Shown one piece after another: positions 20,690-21,771 of a stretch of DNA of 21,771 nucleotides. The notes under the pieces were generated by a model. It had not been told where the DNA came from. It was given only the letters and a program-made list of their open reading frames with translations, and made no database searches. Origin of the DNA: a virus; IMG/VR virus record IMGVR_UViG_3300030109_002779, positions 1 through 21,771 of that record; one strand, given 5' to 3'. The translations under genes were made by a program, and so were the position numbers. Positions within the stretch are counted from its first letter, which is position 1. Each line of letters begins with the position of its first letter.

Positions 20690-21153
20690 TATCTTCTGCC
20701 TCCAGGTGTGAAATAAAATCCTATAATTAACGGCAACACGACCGTTGCTTCGAAAAGGGCAATATGTCCTGTTGTAACAACCAAAGGGGCTTGCTCTGCC
20801 GGAAAACTGAAGAGTCCGAATAAGAACTCTCTTCGTCCTTCTCCGGTAATGTTTGTTGTACTGACGAGTGGAACGCTTGGGAAGATGGTTGTGATACAGG
20901 TGATGAAGCTGAGTGTGAACATGCCGATAAGAGCAAGCATACGACGAGTAGCACGAGTAAAAGCTCCCCCAGGACCGCTATTGAGTGACGCTTGGAATTG
21001 TAAAGCGAACTCATTGTTACGACATTCCCTCGCCATTTCCATCTCATACTTCTGTTGGCGAGCATCGGTAATCGCCCCAAACACGCCCTTGAGAATACTC
21101 CCCATTGCGGCCGACCCCCCACCGGTAAGAAAGAGCGTAAGTAACTCAAACAT
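20689..21153 (-). CDS. Probable holin, 3TM type, 154 aa
   Basis: An N-terminal hydrophobic Gly-rich segment (FELLTLFLTGGGSAAMG) is followed by a charged helical domain (RQQKYEMEMARECRNNEFAL) and two more hydrophobic spans (MLALIGMFTLSFITCITTIF; EATVVLPLIIGFYF). This layout matches the GTA/phage 3-transmembrane holin family as I know it. It would permeabilise the inner membrane at lysis. Two other small membrane proteins directly precede it. The shifted frame over the same stretch has much less regular composition. Confidence 0.65.
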   Translation of the reverse strand: MFELLTLFLTGGGSAAMGSILKGVFGAITDARQQKYEMEMARECRNNEFALQFQASLNSGPGGAFTRATRRMLALIGMFTLSFITCITTIFPSVPLVSTTNITGEGRREFLFGLFSFPAEQAPLVVTTGHIALFEATVVLPLIIGFYFTPGGRR

Positions 21154-21154
21154 T

Positions 21155-21379
21155 TCATTTGCCCTCCAAGCGTTTAAACAGATTCTTCACATCCTCGCGC
21201 CGATCCTCGGCTAGCTTGGTTAAGTGTGCGAGATCCTTGGATTGCCCCGCATTCGAGATCTCTATTTGCCTGAGCCGCTCATTCATCTTCTCAAGTTCCC
21301 ACTTGTTTCGTTTGATGAAGAACGCAAGGATAGAGAGGGCAACGCCAACTCCTGCAAACATGTAATGCGAAACTTCCAT
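21155..21379 (-). CDS. Small membrane-anchored coiled-coil protein, 74 aa
   Basis: The start is MEVSHYMFAGVGVALSILAF: one membrane span, then a long charged heptad-rich helix (WELEKMNERLRQIEISNAGQ) to the end. Such N-in/coiled-coil-out proteins commonly serve lysis (spanin- or pinholin-like) in phages. I chose ATG 21379, two bases after the upstream stop, over the TTG further up. No lipobox is visible. Confidence 0.65.
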   Translation of the reverse strand: MEVSHYMFAGVGVALSILAFFIKRNKWELEKMNERLRQIEISNAGQSKDLAHLTKLAEDRREDVKNLFKRLEGK

Positions 21380-21380
21380 A

Positions 21381-21698
21381 TCATTGCCCAACAGGTCGAT
21401 ACCTTATATTATCTAATAATTCTTCATGCTTTCCGATTTGTTTTTCTAAAAAGGAAAGTCTCATGTTTTGCTCTGCGTCATCGGGTAATGCCCCAAGTTC
21501 TCCCCTTGGCCACTTTACCCTAAACTCACTATTCATATCAACCTCATGATGGATACGTATATTATCATTTCTAATCTCATCTATATCAGACTTGATGGTC
21601 ACATAGGAATAGGTCGCGATTACGACCGCACCAACCGTCTTAGCCATAAAGGCAAGATTTGCCTTTATCTGTGTGCCTTCTCCTACTTCAGTGGCCAT
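21381..21698 (-). CDS. Membrane-anchored protein with marine-podovirus motif, 105 aa
   Basis: It has an N-terminal amphipathic start, one membrane span (AKTVGAVVIATYSYVTI), a charged helix, then FRVKWPRGELGALPDDAEQN and a C-terminal helix. I know the FR(V/I)KWPRG...LP.D.EQ motif from small membrane proteins of marine podoviruses, where its function is unassigned. ATG 21698 overlaps the upstream stop as TAATG, so I prefer it to the TTG at 21716. With its two downstream neighbours it forms a probable lysis cluster. Confidence 0.65.
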   Translation of the reverse strand: MATEVGEGTQIKANLAFMAKTVGAVVIATYSYVTIKSDIDEIRNDNIRIHHEVDMNSEFRVKWPRGELGALPDDAEQNMRLSFLEKQIGKHEELLDNIRYRPVGQ

Positions 21699-21771
21699 TA
21701 CTCTATTGGTGTCCAATCCTCACCCGCTAGGATTTCAAGCATCTGCGAGTGCGTGTAGGTGTCTTTTCCGT
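21698..21771 (-). CDS. C-terminal end of an unidentified virion-operon gene
   Basis: The window edge cuts this gene. The visible end reads GKDTYTHSQMLEILAGEDWT-PIE-stop. The stop overlaps the next ATG as TAATG, so it belongs to the same operon. The fragment is too short for a family call. Confidence 0.6.
   Translation of the reverse strand, partial: GKDTYTHSQMLEILAGEDWTPIE

Noticed and set aside
20727-21158. A 143-codon minus frame over the holin-like gene
   Set aside because: Irregular Ser-rich composition; the 154-aa frame has clear membrane topology and exact overlaps with its neighbours.

Overview
The window looks like part of a temperate tailed phage, podovirus-like, from an aquatic bacterium. 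Evidence for this: a tyrosine integrase beside an attachment site made of the 3' half of a tRNA-Lys gene; a DnaB-type helicase and recombination/replication block; a run of very small, tightly overlapping early genes; and a long virion block with Gln/Ala-rich internal proteins and small membrane proteins. The small protein at 21381-21698 carries a FRVKWPRGELG...PDDAEQ motif that I associate with marine podoviruses such as pelagiphages. The host is unknown. Phage genes lie on both sides of the tRNA fragment and no complete tRNA is present, so this reads as a free or circularised phage genome (attP), not an integrated prophage. Both window edges cut through genes. Terminase, portal, major capsid, DNA polymerase and a recognisable endolysin are not visible here.

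Layout. Positions 3-212 (+) hold the end of a PD-(D/E)XK endonuclease of the group I intron-associated type. Positions 213-854 hold no convincing gene but several structured elements: opposed G and C tracts, a tandem 20-bp repeat containing a palindrome, and a short palindrome. Positions 855-5147 (+) hold about 15 small early genes, mostly joined by ATGA or TAATG overlaps; only the Gp88-family protein and the HTPGPW-type protein are recognisable. A start-less ORF remnant and a bidirectional terminator (5282-5321) close that block.

Positions 5341-9297 (-) read, in transcription order: an SSB-like protein, a RecE/exonuclease VIII-like nuclease with an added helix-turn-helix, a small acidic protein, an Hjc-like Holliday junction resolvase, a tiny membrane protein, a ribbon-helix-helix/DnaT-like replication protein, and the DnaB helicase. 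This is a coherent replication and recombination operon: end resection and strand protection, junction resolution, and helicase recruitment. Positions 9359-9553 (+) hold a divergent small ribbon-helix-helix regulator whose upstream region contains a palindrome overlapping a TTGACA box. Positions 9725-10813 (-) hold the integrase, followed by attP and repeated short motifs up to about 11020.

Positions 11122-21771 (-) are the virion/lysis operon. It is transcribed towards attP and ends at a strong terminator (11046-11074). In transcription order it contains three small membrane proteins of probable lysis function (21381-21698, 21155-21379, 20689-21153), a 49-aa membrane protein, a 550-aa probable tail/head-tail protein, a tail-fibre-like repeat protein, a GNAT-like protein, and three large proteins (1041, 341 and 886 aa). 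The last three occupy the position of podovirus internal (ejection) proteins.
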